This document shows, one piece after another, positions 1-9,142 of a stretch of 64,000 nucleotides of DNA (positions are counted from its first letter, which is position 1; the number at the start of each line of letters is the position of its first letter). The stretch lies in assembly GCF_001047675.1 (NCBI RefSeq), contig NZ_CP011975.1, positions 433,710 through 497,709 of the forward strand. The letters run 5' to 3'. The position numbers and the translations under genes are program-made. Origin of the DNA: Yersinia aleksiciae (GTDB taxonomy: Bacteria > Pseudomonadota > Gammaproteobacteria > Enterobacterales > Enterobacteriaceae). The notes under the pieces were generated by a model, which was given only the letters and a program-made list of their open reading frames with translations, was not told the DNA's origin and ran no database searches.

Positions 1-140
1 GCCTGAGTCGTCATAAACCATGTCATTTACACACAGGTTGTTTGCGGAACACTGTCTGTAAATCGCTATTCTCAAAACCCGCTACCGTCTGTTTTTTGAT
101 CCGGTAACCGATGACATATTGATACATTCAGGTAGAAAAC

Positions 141-207
141 AGCTAGAGCATAGACGGCTCGTTGTTAAGAATCTGTGAATTTTCTCACAGATTGAAAACG
201 GTTACAC
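141..207 (-). promoter_or_regulatory. mglBAC promoter region: CRP site, gal operator and -10 box
   Basis: On the minus strand downstream of galS, a CRP site TGTGA-N6-TCACA lies at 174-189, inside a perfect 9-base inverted repeat (170-178 with 185-193). It abuts a gal operator at 192-207 that reads GTGTAACCGTTTTCAA, one base off the GTGNAANCGNTTNCAC consensus. A TATGCT -10 box at 147-152 would put the start site near 140, so the CRP centre is at about -41.5, a class II arrangement. In E. coli the gene after galS is mglB, encoding the galactose-binding protein; its coding region would begin just left of the window. The sites are seen directly; the target gene is inferred from synteny. Confidence 0.75.
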
Positions 208-223
208 AAGAATAAATATCTAA

Positions 224-1261
224 CTAGTGAGCGACCCCACAAATTGCGACAGAATGCCGTGGCACCAGTGTCGGTGTAAAACAGTAGGTTGCCTGTGGAT
301 CTAACGGATGGTTTGCACCTTCAAGGGCCAGCTCTGTGGCTAAAGTTGCCATAGAAACAATCGGATAGCGGATGGTGCTGAGTTTTGGGCTGGTATAGCG
401 CGCAATGGGGATATCATCAAAGCCCACCAGCGAGAACTGCTCTGGGACGCTGATACCGTTTTCTTTCAGCGCCGCCAATGCGCCAGCCGCCATTGAGTCG
501 TTATAGGCGAACACCGCACTGAGCTGCAAATTGCGCCCCAGCAGGTCAATCATGGCGCGCTCTCCCCCGGCCAGGTCTGGCGTGCCATAGGCGCGCCAAC
601 TGTCGAGAGCAGTGATACCAGCAGCCTCAAGAGCATTCAGGTAGCCGGTCTGGCGCTGCATGGCATCATCAATGGGGTGATTTGAACCGATGAAACCAAT
701 GCGTTGATGGCCCTGCTTGAGCAGCAACCGACACGCCATTTGCGCACCGCTAACATTGTCTAATCCTACACAGCGATGCTCAAATCCAGGAATAATTCGA
801 TTAATCAGAATCATACCGGGAACTTGCGCTAAAAATCCGATTAACTCGCCGTCACTCAATGCCTTAGCGTGCACCACCAACGAATTACATCGCTGACGGA
901 GCAGTACCTCAATGGCATGGCGTTCTTTGTCGGCTTGGTGGTAGCTATTGCCGATCAGCACGTATTTTTGGTGGTGCTGAGCCACGGTGTCTACCGCTTT
1001 CACCAATGCGCCAAAAAAGGGATCTGAGACATCCATAACCACCACGCCAACTGTGTCGCTGCTTTGTGTCGCCAGCGCCTGTGCATTGGCATTCGGGCGG
1101 TAGCCCAGTTCAGACACCGCTTTCAGCACGGCGGCACGGGTTTCTGGCCGGATAGCGGCGCTATTATTGAGAACTCGGGATACCGTCGCCAGCGAAACGC
1201 CAGCCCGTGAGGCCACATCGCGAATAGTAATACTGTAGCCAGGTGAATGCAGAGCGGCCAT
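224..1261 (-). CDS. galS: GalS, LacI-family galactose isorepressor of the mgl system
   Basis: DNA-binding repressor that responds to galactose/fucose and controls the mgl galactose transporter and its own gene. Residues about 10-35 form the LacI-type helix-turn-helix ([22 protein letters not shown]), followed by the hinge and a periplasmic-binding-protein-like sensor domain. The sequence closely follows E. coli GalS, for example [22 protein letters not shown] and [11 protein letters not shown]. At 345 residues the length is normal. The ATG at 1261 is preceded by AGGATAAGG; E. coli GalS starts about ten residues later, directly before ITIRDV, so the first ten residues are uncertain. The order folE-yeiB-galS with an mgl-type promoter downstream is the E. 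coli order. GalR is the paralogue alternative; context favours GalS. Confidence 0.93.
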   Translation of the reverse strand: MAALHSPGYSITIRDVASRAGVSLATVSRVLNNSAAIRPETRAAVLKAVSELGYRPNANAQALATQSSDTVGVVVMDVSDPFFGALVKAVDTVAQHHQKYVLIGNSYHQADKERHAIEVLLRQRCNSLVVHAKALSDGELIGFLAQVPGMILINRIIPGFEHRCVGLDNVSGAQMACRLLLKQGHQRIGFIGSNHPIDDAMQRQTGYLNALEAAGITALDSWRAYGTPDLAGGERAMIDLLGRNLQLSAVFAYNDSMAAGALAALKENGISVPEQFSLVGFDDIPIARYTSPKLSTIRYPIVSMATLATELALEGANHPLDPQATYCFTPTLVPRHSVAICGVAH

Positions 1262-1352
1262 GACCTTATCCTATAAATAAGTCACCATGCGCGCGTTGAT
1301 ATCAACTGGGCATGGCAGGTGGCCTATCCTACCCAGTTTGTTGAATTTGCCA

Positions 1353-1387
1353 CGTGAAATGCGTCACAAGAAAGAAAACGTTTACAT
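1353..1387 (-). promoter_or_regulatory. galS promoter: CRP site and gal operator
   Basis: Upstream of galS, a CRP-like site CGTGA-N6-TCACA lies at 1353-1368, and a 16-base gal-operator-like sequence with a central CG lies at 1372-1387 (minus-strand ATGTAAACGTTTTCTT). The same CRP-plus-operator pair occurs before mglB at the other end of the gene. This supports autoregulation and catabolite control of galS. Inferred from motif match only. Confidence 0.6.
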
Positions 1388-1430
1388 ACAAATTTGTAAC
1401 CGCTCAATCATTTTTATATTGTGGACGTAT

Positions 1431-2597
1431 TCAGGGCTTAGTGTTGCGAGGTTGTAACGATTGACCGCAGGCATACGCAGTCAATTTTCGCCATAGCCAT
1501 TCGACCGGCCCTTGGGAAAAATAACGTAGCCAAAACAGAGAGAAGAGAATATTGCACAGCCAAACCAGCGGCACCACCGCCAGCAGTTGCAAGCGGTCAA
1601 GTTGCTGGTATAAGCCAAAGTGATAGAAGAGCAGCGAGCATATCAATGTTTGCAGCAAATAATTGCTCAACGCCATTCGGCCCACCTGTGACAGCCAATG
1701 GCTAACCCGCCAGCCGGCTAATGTCGGCCAGAAGCCATAGAGTAACGCCAGATACCCCACAGCCTGTAATGGTGCACCTAACTCACGAGGGACTTGTAGC
1801 AAAAAGCCCGTCCAGCGGTAATCCCAGCCGACTGCCCATTGCAGCGCCACACCCGGTATCTGGATGAGCAATGAAAGCGGTATCAGACATGCCGCAATCA
1901 GCCGGTAGTGGTGCACGCTGAATTCACCACGCAGCCAGCCGGAACGCATTAATCCCGCCCCCAATAGCATGGAGCCTGCCAGCTCCCAGCCATATTGCGC
2001 GCCGATGGCGATCAAATTGGATGACAATAGATCCAGCCGGTTCTTCCAGGCTTCCATCCCACCTTGCAGCTTCCAGAATTGCTCATATTGCAGGTCTGCT
2101 GGCCCCGGTTGCCAAAAGCGGCCCGGTTCGCCGCTGGTGACAAACCCCAGCAACAATAATACCGCGACCCCGAGCAGGTAAAGCACCGCACCAGTACGCA
2201 GTAAACTGGCGGCATCTTTGGCATCACGGATCATTCGCCAACACACCAGACCAATCAAACCATAAGCAAATAGAATGTCTCCATCCCAGAAGAAGATACC
2301 GTGAATCAATCCCAAGAGTAGCAGCAAGGAGAGGCGCGCCCGTATCCAGCCTTTGCCCCGCTTCAGCAGCAGTTCGAGGCCTGCGCCAAACAAAATGGCA
2401 AAGATGGACAGAAACTTCGCCTGCGCCACAATATCGAGAATGGCCCATGTCCAGCTATCAGATACTGAGGGAAGGCCGAGATAGGCGGGATTGAGATAAG
2501 CGGCCTTTGGCAGGCCAAAGGCGCTGATATTGAGCAGCAGAATGCCAAGAACGGCCAGCCCTCGCGCACTGTCTAACGTTGCGATGCGTTGACGCAT
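1431..2597 (-). CDS. yeiB: YeiB, DUF418-family inner-membrane protein
   Basis: Polytopic membrane protein of unknown biochemical role. It matches E. coli YeiB closely in the N-terminal part (LD..RG.A.LGILLLNISAFGLPKAAYLNP) and carries the DUF418 region in its C-terminal half. I count about 8-10 hydrophobic segments. The reading frame is open to an ATG at 2621, but the ATG at 2597 (MRQRIATLDSARG) has AGGATG just upstream and gives the usual family length of about 388 residues, so I start there. It lies about 70 bases after folE, in the E. coli folE-yeiB-galS order, and may be co-transcribed with folE. Substrate unknown. Confidence 0.9.
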   Translation of the reverse strand: MRQRIATLDSARGLAVLGILLLNISAFGLPKAAYLNPAYLGLPSVSDSWTWAILDIVAQAKFLSIFAILFGAGLELLLKRGKGWIRARLSLLLLLGLIHGIFFWDGDILFAYGLIGLVCWRMIRDAKDAASLLRTGAVLYLLGVAVLLLLGFVTSGEPGRFWQPGPADLQYEQFWKLQGGMEAWKNRLDLLSSNLIAIGAQYGWELAGSMLLGAGLMRSGWLRGEFSVHHYRLIAACLIPLSLLIQIPGVALQWAVGWDYRWTGFLLQVPRELGAPLQAVGYLALLYGFWPTLAGWRVSHWLSQVGRMALSNYLLQTLICSLLFYHFGLYQQLDRLQLLAVVPLVWLCNILFSLFWLRYFSQGPVEWLWRKLTAYACGQSLQPRNTKP

Positions 2598-2666
2598 ACC
2601 CGACATCCTGTGTACGGGCACCCATTGGTGCCCTCTCTGGCAAAAGGCTAATTAGCCGTTGTAGTG

Positions 2667-3329
2667 TTAGCTATTATGACGAACAGCGCGCAGGAATTCC
2701 TGACGGGTGTTCTGGCTGGATTTGAATAATCCGCCTAATGATGTGGTGGTCGTGGCACTGGTGGCATCACGGATGCCGCGTGCTTTAACGCAATAATGCA
2801 CCGCATCAATCGAAACAGCGACATTATTTGTACCCAACAGCGTCTGTAACGCCAGCAGAATTTGCTGCGTCAATCGCTCCTGCACTTGCGGGCGCTGGGC
2901 GAAGAACTGCACGATACGGTTGATTTTGGACAACCCAATCACGCTGTCTTTAGGAATATACGCCACCGTGGCTTTACCATCGATCGTCACAAAATGATGC
3001 TCGCAGGTGCTGGTGAGGGTGATATCCCGCACCGTGACCATCTCATCGACCTTCATTTTATTTTCAATCAAGGTAATTTTGGGGAAATTTTCGTAATCCA
3101 GTCCGGAGAAAATCTCATCAACATACATTTTGGCAATACGTCTTGGCGTATCGGCCAAGCTGTCGTCAGTTAAATCAAGATTCAATAATTGCATGACTTG
3201 CGTCATATGCTCTTGAATCAAGGTCTTGCGCGTTTCGGCATCTAACTCTTGCTTGCGCAATGGGGTTTCGAGGCCACGAGCCAGCAGTGCTTCATGAACC
3301 AGCTCAGCTTCTTTACTTAGCGATGACAT
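2667..3329 (-). CDS. folE: FolE, GTP cyclohydrolase I
   Basis: Converts GTP to 7,8-dihydroneopterin triphosphate, the first step of tetrahydrofolate synthesis; a cytoplasmic decamer. The zinc ligands are visible in STCEHHF (Cys and His) and in the later HYCVKARG cysteine. The core from [20 protein letters not shown] to the end is nearly identical to E. coli FolE. The ATG at 3329 ([15 protein letters not shown]) matches the E. coli start and is preceded by TTGGAGAAAAGA; an upstream in-frame ATG at 3341 would add only four residues. 220 residues against 222 in E. coli. First gene of the folE-yeiB group. Confidence 0.97.
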   Translation of the reverse strand: MSSLSKEAELVHEALLARGLETPLRKQELDAETRKTLIQEHMTQVMQLLNLDLTDDSLADTPRRIAKMYVDEIFSGLDYENFPKITLIENKMKVDEMVTVRDITLTSTCEHHFVTIDGKATVAYIPKDSVIGLSKINRIVQFFAQRPQVQERLTQQILLALQTLLGTNNVAVSIDAVHYCVKARGIRDATSATTTTSLGGLFKSSQNTRQEFLRAVRHNS

Positions 3330-3389
3330 TCTTTTCTCCAACAGGCTACGCGTCCGGACAAGATAAACATGATGCAGATCACACCCGGA

Positions 3390-3420
3390 TTTTGCTCAAC
3401 ACTGTAGTTGAGAGCAAAAT
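3390..3420. other. hairpin upstream of folE
   Basis: An inverted repeat, TTTTGCTCAAC paired with GTTGAGAGCAAAA around a six-base loop, has a two-base bulge and lies between the MFS gene and folE. There is no T tract on the minus-strand side, so it is not a convincing terminator. It could be a folE leader structure or an operator. Seen in sequence; role unknown. Confidence 0.35.
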
Positions 3421-3504
3421 GATTATCCAGTGATTGTTATTCATATCCAATGGTTGTTTCTATCATGATAGGCACGCGGTCCCTGCTTGTACCTGCGCAG
3501 CAAA

Positions 3505-4665
3505 TTACCCCACCACAGCTTCGCGGGCGCGGGCGGGCGTTTTAATGGCCAGCGCACCGGCAATAATCAGCGCGACGACTGCCACATACAGCGCCGGTTC
3601 CAGCCGATGAGTTAATGCGGTAGAGATCGCCGATAGAATCGGGCCAACCAGTTGCCCGACGGCATAACCCGTGGTCAGCAGCCCCGCCATGTAACGGGTG
3701 TGTTCTGGTGCCAATTCACGGCCATGCTGTAATGAAAGCTGAACCACGCTGAGGAAGCCGCCACCGGTTAAGAGCGCACCTAATACCAACCCAGTGACTC
3801 CTGGGACTAACTCGGCACAGAGCACGCCCAACGCCTGAACCCATAATGTTAACGCCAGCCGTGTTTGTGAGGTCAAGCAGTGGCGAGTCAAGATACCAAT
3901 GGTAATCCCGATGACCGCCGCCCCACCGAAAGCTGGCCAGACAAATTGAGCAAACAGGCTGTCAGGAAAACGCGCGGTAGCCATTTGTGAGAGGAAAGTC
4001 GCGGGCAAAATATAGCCAAATCCCGCCAAACTGTAGCTCCATACCAGACGTTTTAGCGCCGGAGTTAAGGTCAGAGGAATGGCGGCAATATGGGGGCGAT
4101 GCAGCTCCCCACTGCGCGGCAGATTGATGCTTATAGCGGCAATAATCATCAGCGCCAATGCGCCGTATACTGTCCAGGCTTGCGCTGCTGATAACTCATA
4201 ACTATGGATCACTACAGCAAGCATACCGCTGATAAATATACCGGCCCCCGGTCCAGCAAATACGGCGGCGCTAAGCGCGGGGCGACCAAAATGCGCCAGA
4301 CGTTCATTGGTCCAGGCCGCAATCAGTACCATCGACCAACCACTGGCCCAGCCAATGGCAAAACGTACCACCCCATGCCACCACGCCCCATCCACCACCG
4401 CCGACAACAGCGTGAGCGTTACCGCCCCCCACAGCCCCAACCATAGGCGGCGCTCGACATGGCGACTTGCCCGCATAGCATCAAAGGCCCCAAACAGATA
4501 GCCCAGATAATTAAAGGCCGCAACTAACCCCGCGCCGGTCAAGGTGAATTGATGTTCTGCAATCATCAGTGGCACTTGTGGCGTAAAAGCAAAGCGCCCG
4601 ATCCCCATGGCGACAACTAATGCCAGAAAACCACTTATTGCGATTCTTAATGCCATCCACCCCAC
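3505..4665 (-). CDS. MFS transporter of the YbfB/YjiJ family
   Basis: Twelve-segment major facilitator protein of 386 residues. The N-terminal motif VVAMGIGRFAFTPQVPLM and the later NYLGYLFGAF are typical of the YbfB/YjiJ group of putative sugar or drug exporters, in which substrates are mostly unknown. The start MGWMALRIAISGF can be taken at the first ATG or at MALRIAISG three codons on. A LysR gene begins 129 bases away on the other strand, so the pair is divergent and the regulator probably controls this transporter (inference). It is transcribed toward folE, but 160 bases separate them. Confidence 0.8.
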   Translation of the reverse strand: MGWMALRIAISGFLALVVAMGIGRFAFTPQVPLMIAEHQFTLTGAGLVAAFNYLGYLFGAFDAMRASRHVERRLWLGLWGAVTLTLLSAVVDGAWWHGVVRFAIGWASGWSMVLIAAWTNERLAHFGRPALSAAVFAGPGAGIFISGMLAVVIHSYELSAAQAWTVYGALALMIIAAISINLPRSGELHRPHIAAIPLTLTPALKRLVWSYSLAGFGYILPATFLSQMATARFPDSLFAQFVWPAFGGAAVIGITIGILTRHCLTSQTRLALTLWVQALGVLCAELVPGVTGLVLGALLTGGGFLSVVQLSLQHGRELAPEHTRYMAGLLTTGYAVGQLVGPILSAISTALTHRLEPALYVAVVALIIAGALAIKTPARAREAVVG

Positions 4666-4794
4666 CCATTCATGACTCTACCAGCGGATTGATCTGCCAG
4701 TCGGTTAAAAGAAAGTTGCCAATATCATGCCTGAGCATTAGAATCACAAAAAATGAATAATACTCACTAAGTTCATCACAAAAAGAGAACAATT

Positions 4795-5664
4795 ATGGAT
4801 CTGACCCAGCTACGCATGTTTTGTTGCGTGGCGGAAACCGGTTCCGTTGCCCGAGCAGCGGAGCAGATGCACCGCGTCCCTTCAAATTTAACGACACGCT
4901 TGCGCCAGCTTGAAATTGAGCTGGGCGCAGACCTGTTTATCCGCGAAAAGCAGCGCCTGCGGTTGTCCCCCATGGGACATAATTTTCTCTGCTACGCCAA
5001 CCGAATCCTGGCATTGAGCGAAGAGGCGATGCGCATTACCCATGCTGGCGAGCCGGCAGGTAACTTCCCGCTCGGCTCAATGGAGAGCACAGCGGCCACC
5101 CGCCTGCCCAACCTGCTGGCGGCTTATCACCAACGCTATCCCAAGGTCTCTTTGTCGCTGACCACTGGGACTTCCGGTGAGATCATTGAGCAAGTCCGTG
5201 CCGGAACACTGGCGACAGCACTGGTCGATGGCCCTGTTCAGCACGATGAACTGCACGGCTGTCGCTCCTTCGAGGAGCAACTGGTGATTATTTCCTGTCT
5301 CGACCACCCACCGATTCTGCAAGCCCGTGATGCCGTGGATGAGACCCTGTTCGCCTTTCGCCCCAGCTGTTCTTACCGGCTGCGGCTGGAGAGTTGGTTT
5401 CGTCAGGCGGGTGTCCTGCCGGGGCATATTATGGAAATTCAGTCCTATCACGCCATGTTAGCCTGCGTAGCCAGTGGTGCCGGGCTGGCGCTGATCCCAT
5501 ACGCGGTATTGGCACTGTTACCGGGCCATGAACGGGTGCAAGTCCATCAATTACCTGCGGATATTGCCGACACAGCCACCTGGCTTATTTGGCGTAAAGA
5601 CGCCTTTAGCCCCAATGTCCGCGCACTGAAAGAGCTGATCATCGAGCAGATTGAAACGCATTGA
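4795..5664 (+). CDS. LysR-family transcriptional regulator (PtrR/YneJ-like)
   Basis: 289-residue LysR-type regulator. The winged helix-turn-helix is at residues 2-60 (LTQLRMFCCVAETGSVARAA...RVPSNLTTRLRQLE), followed by a substrate-binding domain from about residue 90. It resembles E. coli PtrR (YneJ): the segment RVPSNLTTR.RQLE.ELG.DLFIRE.QRLRLSP is almost the same, as is ESYHGMLACV.AGAGIAL (here QSYHAMLACVASGAGLAL). PtrR acts in putrescine/succinate-semialdehyde metabolism, but here the gene is divergent from an MFS exporter, so it may serve that gene. Effector unknown. The start at 4795 follows AAAAAGAGAACAATT. Confidence 0.85.
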   Translation: MDLTQLRMFCCVAETGSVARAAEQMHRVPSNLTTRLRQLEIELGADLFIREKQRLRLSPMGHNFLCYANRILALSEEAMRITHAGEPAGNFPLGSMESTAATRLPNLLAAYHQRYPKVSLSLTTGTSGEIIEQVRAGTLATALVDGPVQHDELHGCRSFEEQLVIISCLDHPPILQARDAVDETLFAFRPSCSYRLRLESWFRQAGVLPGHIMEIQSYHAMLACVASGAGLALIPYAVLALLPGHERVQVHQLPADIADTATWLIWRKDAFSPNVRALKELIIEQIETH

Positions 5665-5742
5665 TGAGCAAGCAAAACAGCCGTTTCCGGTCATAATCTA
5701 TACAAGAGTAGGTTGCAATTTTCTCGAAAGAACATGCGCAAC

Positions 5743-5755
5743 ATGTATGATACAT
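5743..5755. promoter_or_regulatory. palindrome in the frmA promoter region
   Basis: ATGTATGATACAT is a perfect palindrome around a central G, about 53 bases before the frmA start, in an AT-rich segment that looks like a promoter. No frmR repressor gene is next to frmA here, so another regulator may bind. Operator role is a guess. Confidence 0.35.
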
Positions 5756-5774
5756 AAAGAATATATTTATATAA

Positions 5775-6962
<1,188 letters not shown>

Positions 6963-6982
6963 AGCAAGGAGGCAGACAACGC

Positions 6983-7825
6983 ATGAATACGTCACTTGAA
7001 CTTCTCGAAGAGCACCGGATGTTTGGTGGATGGCAGCAACGCTATCGCCATGCCGCCAGCAGCCTGAATTGCAATATGACTTTCAGCATCTATCTGCCAC
7101 CACCACGGGATGATAACCCACCGCCGGTGCTCTACTGGTTGTCGGGGCTGACCTGTAATGATGAAAACTTCACGCTGAAAGCGGGCGCACAGCGAGTTGC
7201 CGCCGAACTGGGATTGGTACTGGTGATGCCAGACACCAGCCCACGTGGCGAAGGTGTGCCTAATGATGATGGCTATGACTTGGGTCAGGGGGCTGGGTTT
7301 TATCTGAATGCAACGCAAGCCCCTTGGTCGACACATTTTCGGATGTACGACTATATCAGCCAGGAGTTGCCAGCACTGATCCGCCAGCATTTTAGTGTCA
7401 GTGAACGTCAGTCGATCAGTGGTCACTCAATGGGCGGTCACGGGGCGTTGATGTTAGCGCTGCGCAACCCGCAGCAATATCAGTCAGCCTCTGCTTTTGC
7501 GCCGATAGTGAATCCGTGTCAGGTACCTTGGGGGCGTAAAGCCTTTACTGCCTATCTAGGTGCTGATGAAAGCCAGTGGCTGCAATACGATAGCTGCCAT
7601 TTACTGACTCATGCAAAGGTTCCGCTGCCGATGTTAGTCGATCAAGGCGATGGCGATCAGTTCCTTGCTGAGCAGTTACAACCAGCAAAACTGGCCGAAT
7701 TGGCGCGCCAGCGTGATTGGCCGTTGGCTATACGTATTCAGCCAGGTTATGACCATAGCTATTTTACCATAGCGACATTTATTGAAGATCACCTGCGTTT
7801 CCATGCTGAGTATTTACATCCGTAA
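6983..7825 (+). CDS. yeiG: S-formylglutathione hydrolase (YeiG type)
   Basis: Esterase-D family alpha/beta hydrolase that releases formate and glutathione from S-formylglutathione. The nucleophile is Ser149 in [10 protein letters not shown]; acid and base are likely in DQGDGDQF and GYDHSYF. It is closer to E. coli YeiG than to FrmB, for example [25 protein letters not shown]. 280 residues, normal. A GCAAGGAGG ribosome-binding site lies before the ATG. Second gene of the frmA operon; in E. coli yeiG is instead next to folE, which is 3.6 kb away here, so the locus is a rearranged version. A terminator follows. Confidence 0.94.
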   Translation: MNTSLELLEEHRMFGGWQQRYRHAASSLNCNMTFSIYLPPPRDDNPPPVLYWLSGLTCNDENFTLKAGAQRVAAELGLVLVMPDTSPRGEGVPNDDGYDLGQGAGFYLNATQAPWSTHFRMYDYISQELPALIRQHFSVSERQSISGHSMGGHGALMLALRNPQQYQSASAFAPIVNPCQVPWGRKAFTAYLGADESQWLQYDSCHLLTHAKVPLPMLVDQGDGDQFLAEQLQPAKLAELARQRDWPLAIRIQPGYDHSYFTIATFIEDHLRFHAEYLHP

Positions 7826-7863
7826 CAGGTGTAAATAACCGAATGAGTGACCCTAAATACCTT

Positions 7864-7887
7864 AAGCCCCTATTGGGGCTTTTTTTA
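7864..7887 (+). terminator. rho-independent terminator after yeiG
   Basis: AGCCCC / GGGGCT stem (7865-7870 with 7875-7880) with a four-base loop and a T7 tract, 40 bases after the yeiG stop. Confidence 0.85.
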
Positions 7888-7967
7888 TTTATTAAATAAT
7901 TAGCGGCAGTGGTTATGTCAGTAATTAATAATTATAAAAACAGATAAATAAAGCGAGATACCTCCAC

Positions 7968-8333
7968 ATGATGACCAGTGAACTCTTAAATGATATCAAA
8001 CTCAACCCGATATCGAGTATATTAGCGATAGCAATAACTGCATTGGGAATGGTTTCATCATTTTTAGTGTTACTGCTTTATTTAACGGATAACAATATAG
8101 AGAAGCATAATAATAACTATTCGCAAACTTATCGTATAGAAACCCAGTTTAATTTGCCTAGCGGTGATGAGATTAAATCAGCTCAAGTACCATTGCCGCT
8201 ACTGTCTGCATTGCAAGCTGGCCCAGTGGGAACGAAGCTGCAAAATACGACACTTTACAAAGCGGGCTGTTTCGAGGGTTTAAGGCGTAAAAAAAGGATC
8301 TCAAGAAGATCCTTTTTTTTAACGATAAACTAG
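7968..8333 (+). pseudogene. 5' stump of an ABC-transporter permease gene (MacB/FtsX-like), truncated
   Basis: The first about 85 residues (MMTSELLNDIKLNPISSILAI..., one long membrane segment, then a periplasmic-looking stretch HNNNYSQTYRIETQFNLPSGDE) look like the N-terminal MacB-type domain of an FtsX-like permease, normally about 400 residues or more. After roughly residue 85 (near base 8222) the sequence becomes basic and low in complexity and runs into a terminator hairpin, ending after 121 codons. The rest of the gene and any ATPase partner are missing. The break coincides with the edge of the lipase/immunity island, so island entry probably destroyed the gene. Family assignment is tentative. 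Confidence 0.55.
8289..8320 (-). terminator. strong bidirectional terminator at the end of the lipase/immunity operon
   Basis: A-rich arm plus GGATCT (8289-8301), loop CAAGA, then AGATCC plus eight T (8307-8320). It lies 15 bases past the lipoprotein stop and has T tracts on both strands. The core AAGGATCTCAAGAAGATCC is the same hairpin found beside the pMB1/ColE1 plasmid origin. Confidence 0.85.
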
Positions 8334-8335
8334 TG

Positions 8336-9142
8336 CTATTTCATCCGAAGCAGTTTGTCGTAGTTCGGATAAATATCATCGACCTTTTCAGTTGTCCCAT
8401 CAGGATATAATACTGTCATCCCTGGACTATCCTTCCGGCTCTTAGGGCTTTCAAGATTAACAACTTTTTGAGAATATAAAATTGGCTCGATACTTATATG
8501 TCTTGTACCATAAAGTCTGTAATACCGACTCCATTTTTCATATCCCGGATCACCAGCAAACAACTGAGCATATACCTCATGAAACATATTATTGATAACG
8601 ATCATGGGATAAAATTTAGTCTCAAACTGTAGGTCGCCATTTACTTTTTTTGGCTCTCCTTCACCAAAAGCATTCCGGTATCCATCATCATCAAAATCAA
8701 ATACATAGTTTGCAGCCGTGACGTCTTTTCCGTTAGCCAAAGCAGATGTTTTGGATAACTGTATCCCAACCCTGACACCGCTGAGTTTCCAGTCACATTT
8801 ACCGCCGCCATTCATGGCTATTTTCGCTTCCCGGCGGCCATTGCTGTCCGTCTGACTGAGAGAAACCAGTTGTGGGTTGACGCCCCTGACCGTAGTCACA
8901 TGCGACTCAGTCGTGTTGTCATAGACCTCTTTCCGACACGTCTCTGAGCGGTACAAGACATCCAGCGGCAGCGCCTCCGTTTCAGGCGGTAACTTTACGA
9001 TCACAGTCACCCAATCGCTACTAACCGGAGGGTTCAGCGTATAGTCCAGGCGGCTGGCGCAGCCACTCAGGGGCAACAGCGTAATGACCGGAAACAGTGC
9101 CGTGAGTGTTTTAGTTAGACAGTTCAATTTCTTCCCCCGCAA
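8336..9142 (-). CDS. lipoprotein, probable immunity protein for the adjacent lipase effector
   Basis: 268 residues with a lipoprotein signal peptide: basic start, hydrophobic segment, then lipobox LSGC at residues 25-28, so an N-terminally lipidated, periplasm-facing protein is expected. The rest has no motif I recognise. Its start overlaps the end of the lipase gene by 32 bases, which implies tight co-expression. Periplasmic lipoproteins encoded right after class-3 lipase effectors are the usual immunity proteins (Tli type) of type VI phospholipase effectors, so I infer that role. It is followed directly by a terminator, so the pair is a closed two-gene unit. Confidence 0.65.
   Translation of the reverse strand: MRGKKLNCLTKTLTALFPVITLLPLSGCASRLDYTLNPPVSSDWVTVIVKLPPETEALPLDVLYRSETCRKEVYDNTTESHVTTVRGVNPQLVSLSQTDSNGRREAKIAMNGGGKCDWKLSGVRVGIQLSKTSALANGKDVTAANYVFDFDDDGYRNAFGEGEPKKVNGDLQFETKFYPMIVINNMFHEVYAQLFAGDPGYEKWSRYYRLYGTRHISIEPILYSQKVVNLESPKSRKDSPGMTVLYPDGTTEKVDDIYPNYDKLLRMK

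Noticed and set aside
1..140. Start of mglB inside the window
   Set aside because: The minus-strand ATG near base 13 does not give the mglB signal peptide, so the gene probably begins outside.
6992..7426. Minus-strand open frame inside yeiG
   Set aside because: Antisense shadow of a well-conserved gene.
8289..8320. pMB1-like hairpin as a sign of cloning-vector contamination
   Set aside because: Only the hairpin matches; the flanks on both sides are chromosomal-type genes with normal reading frames.
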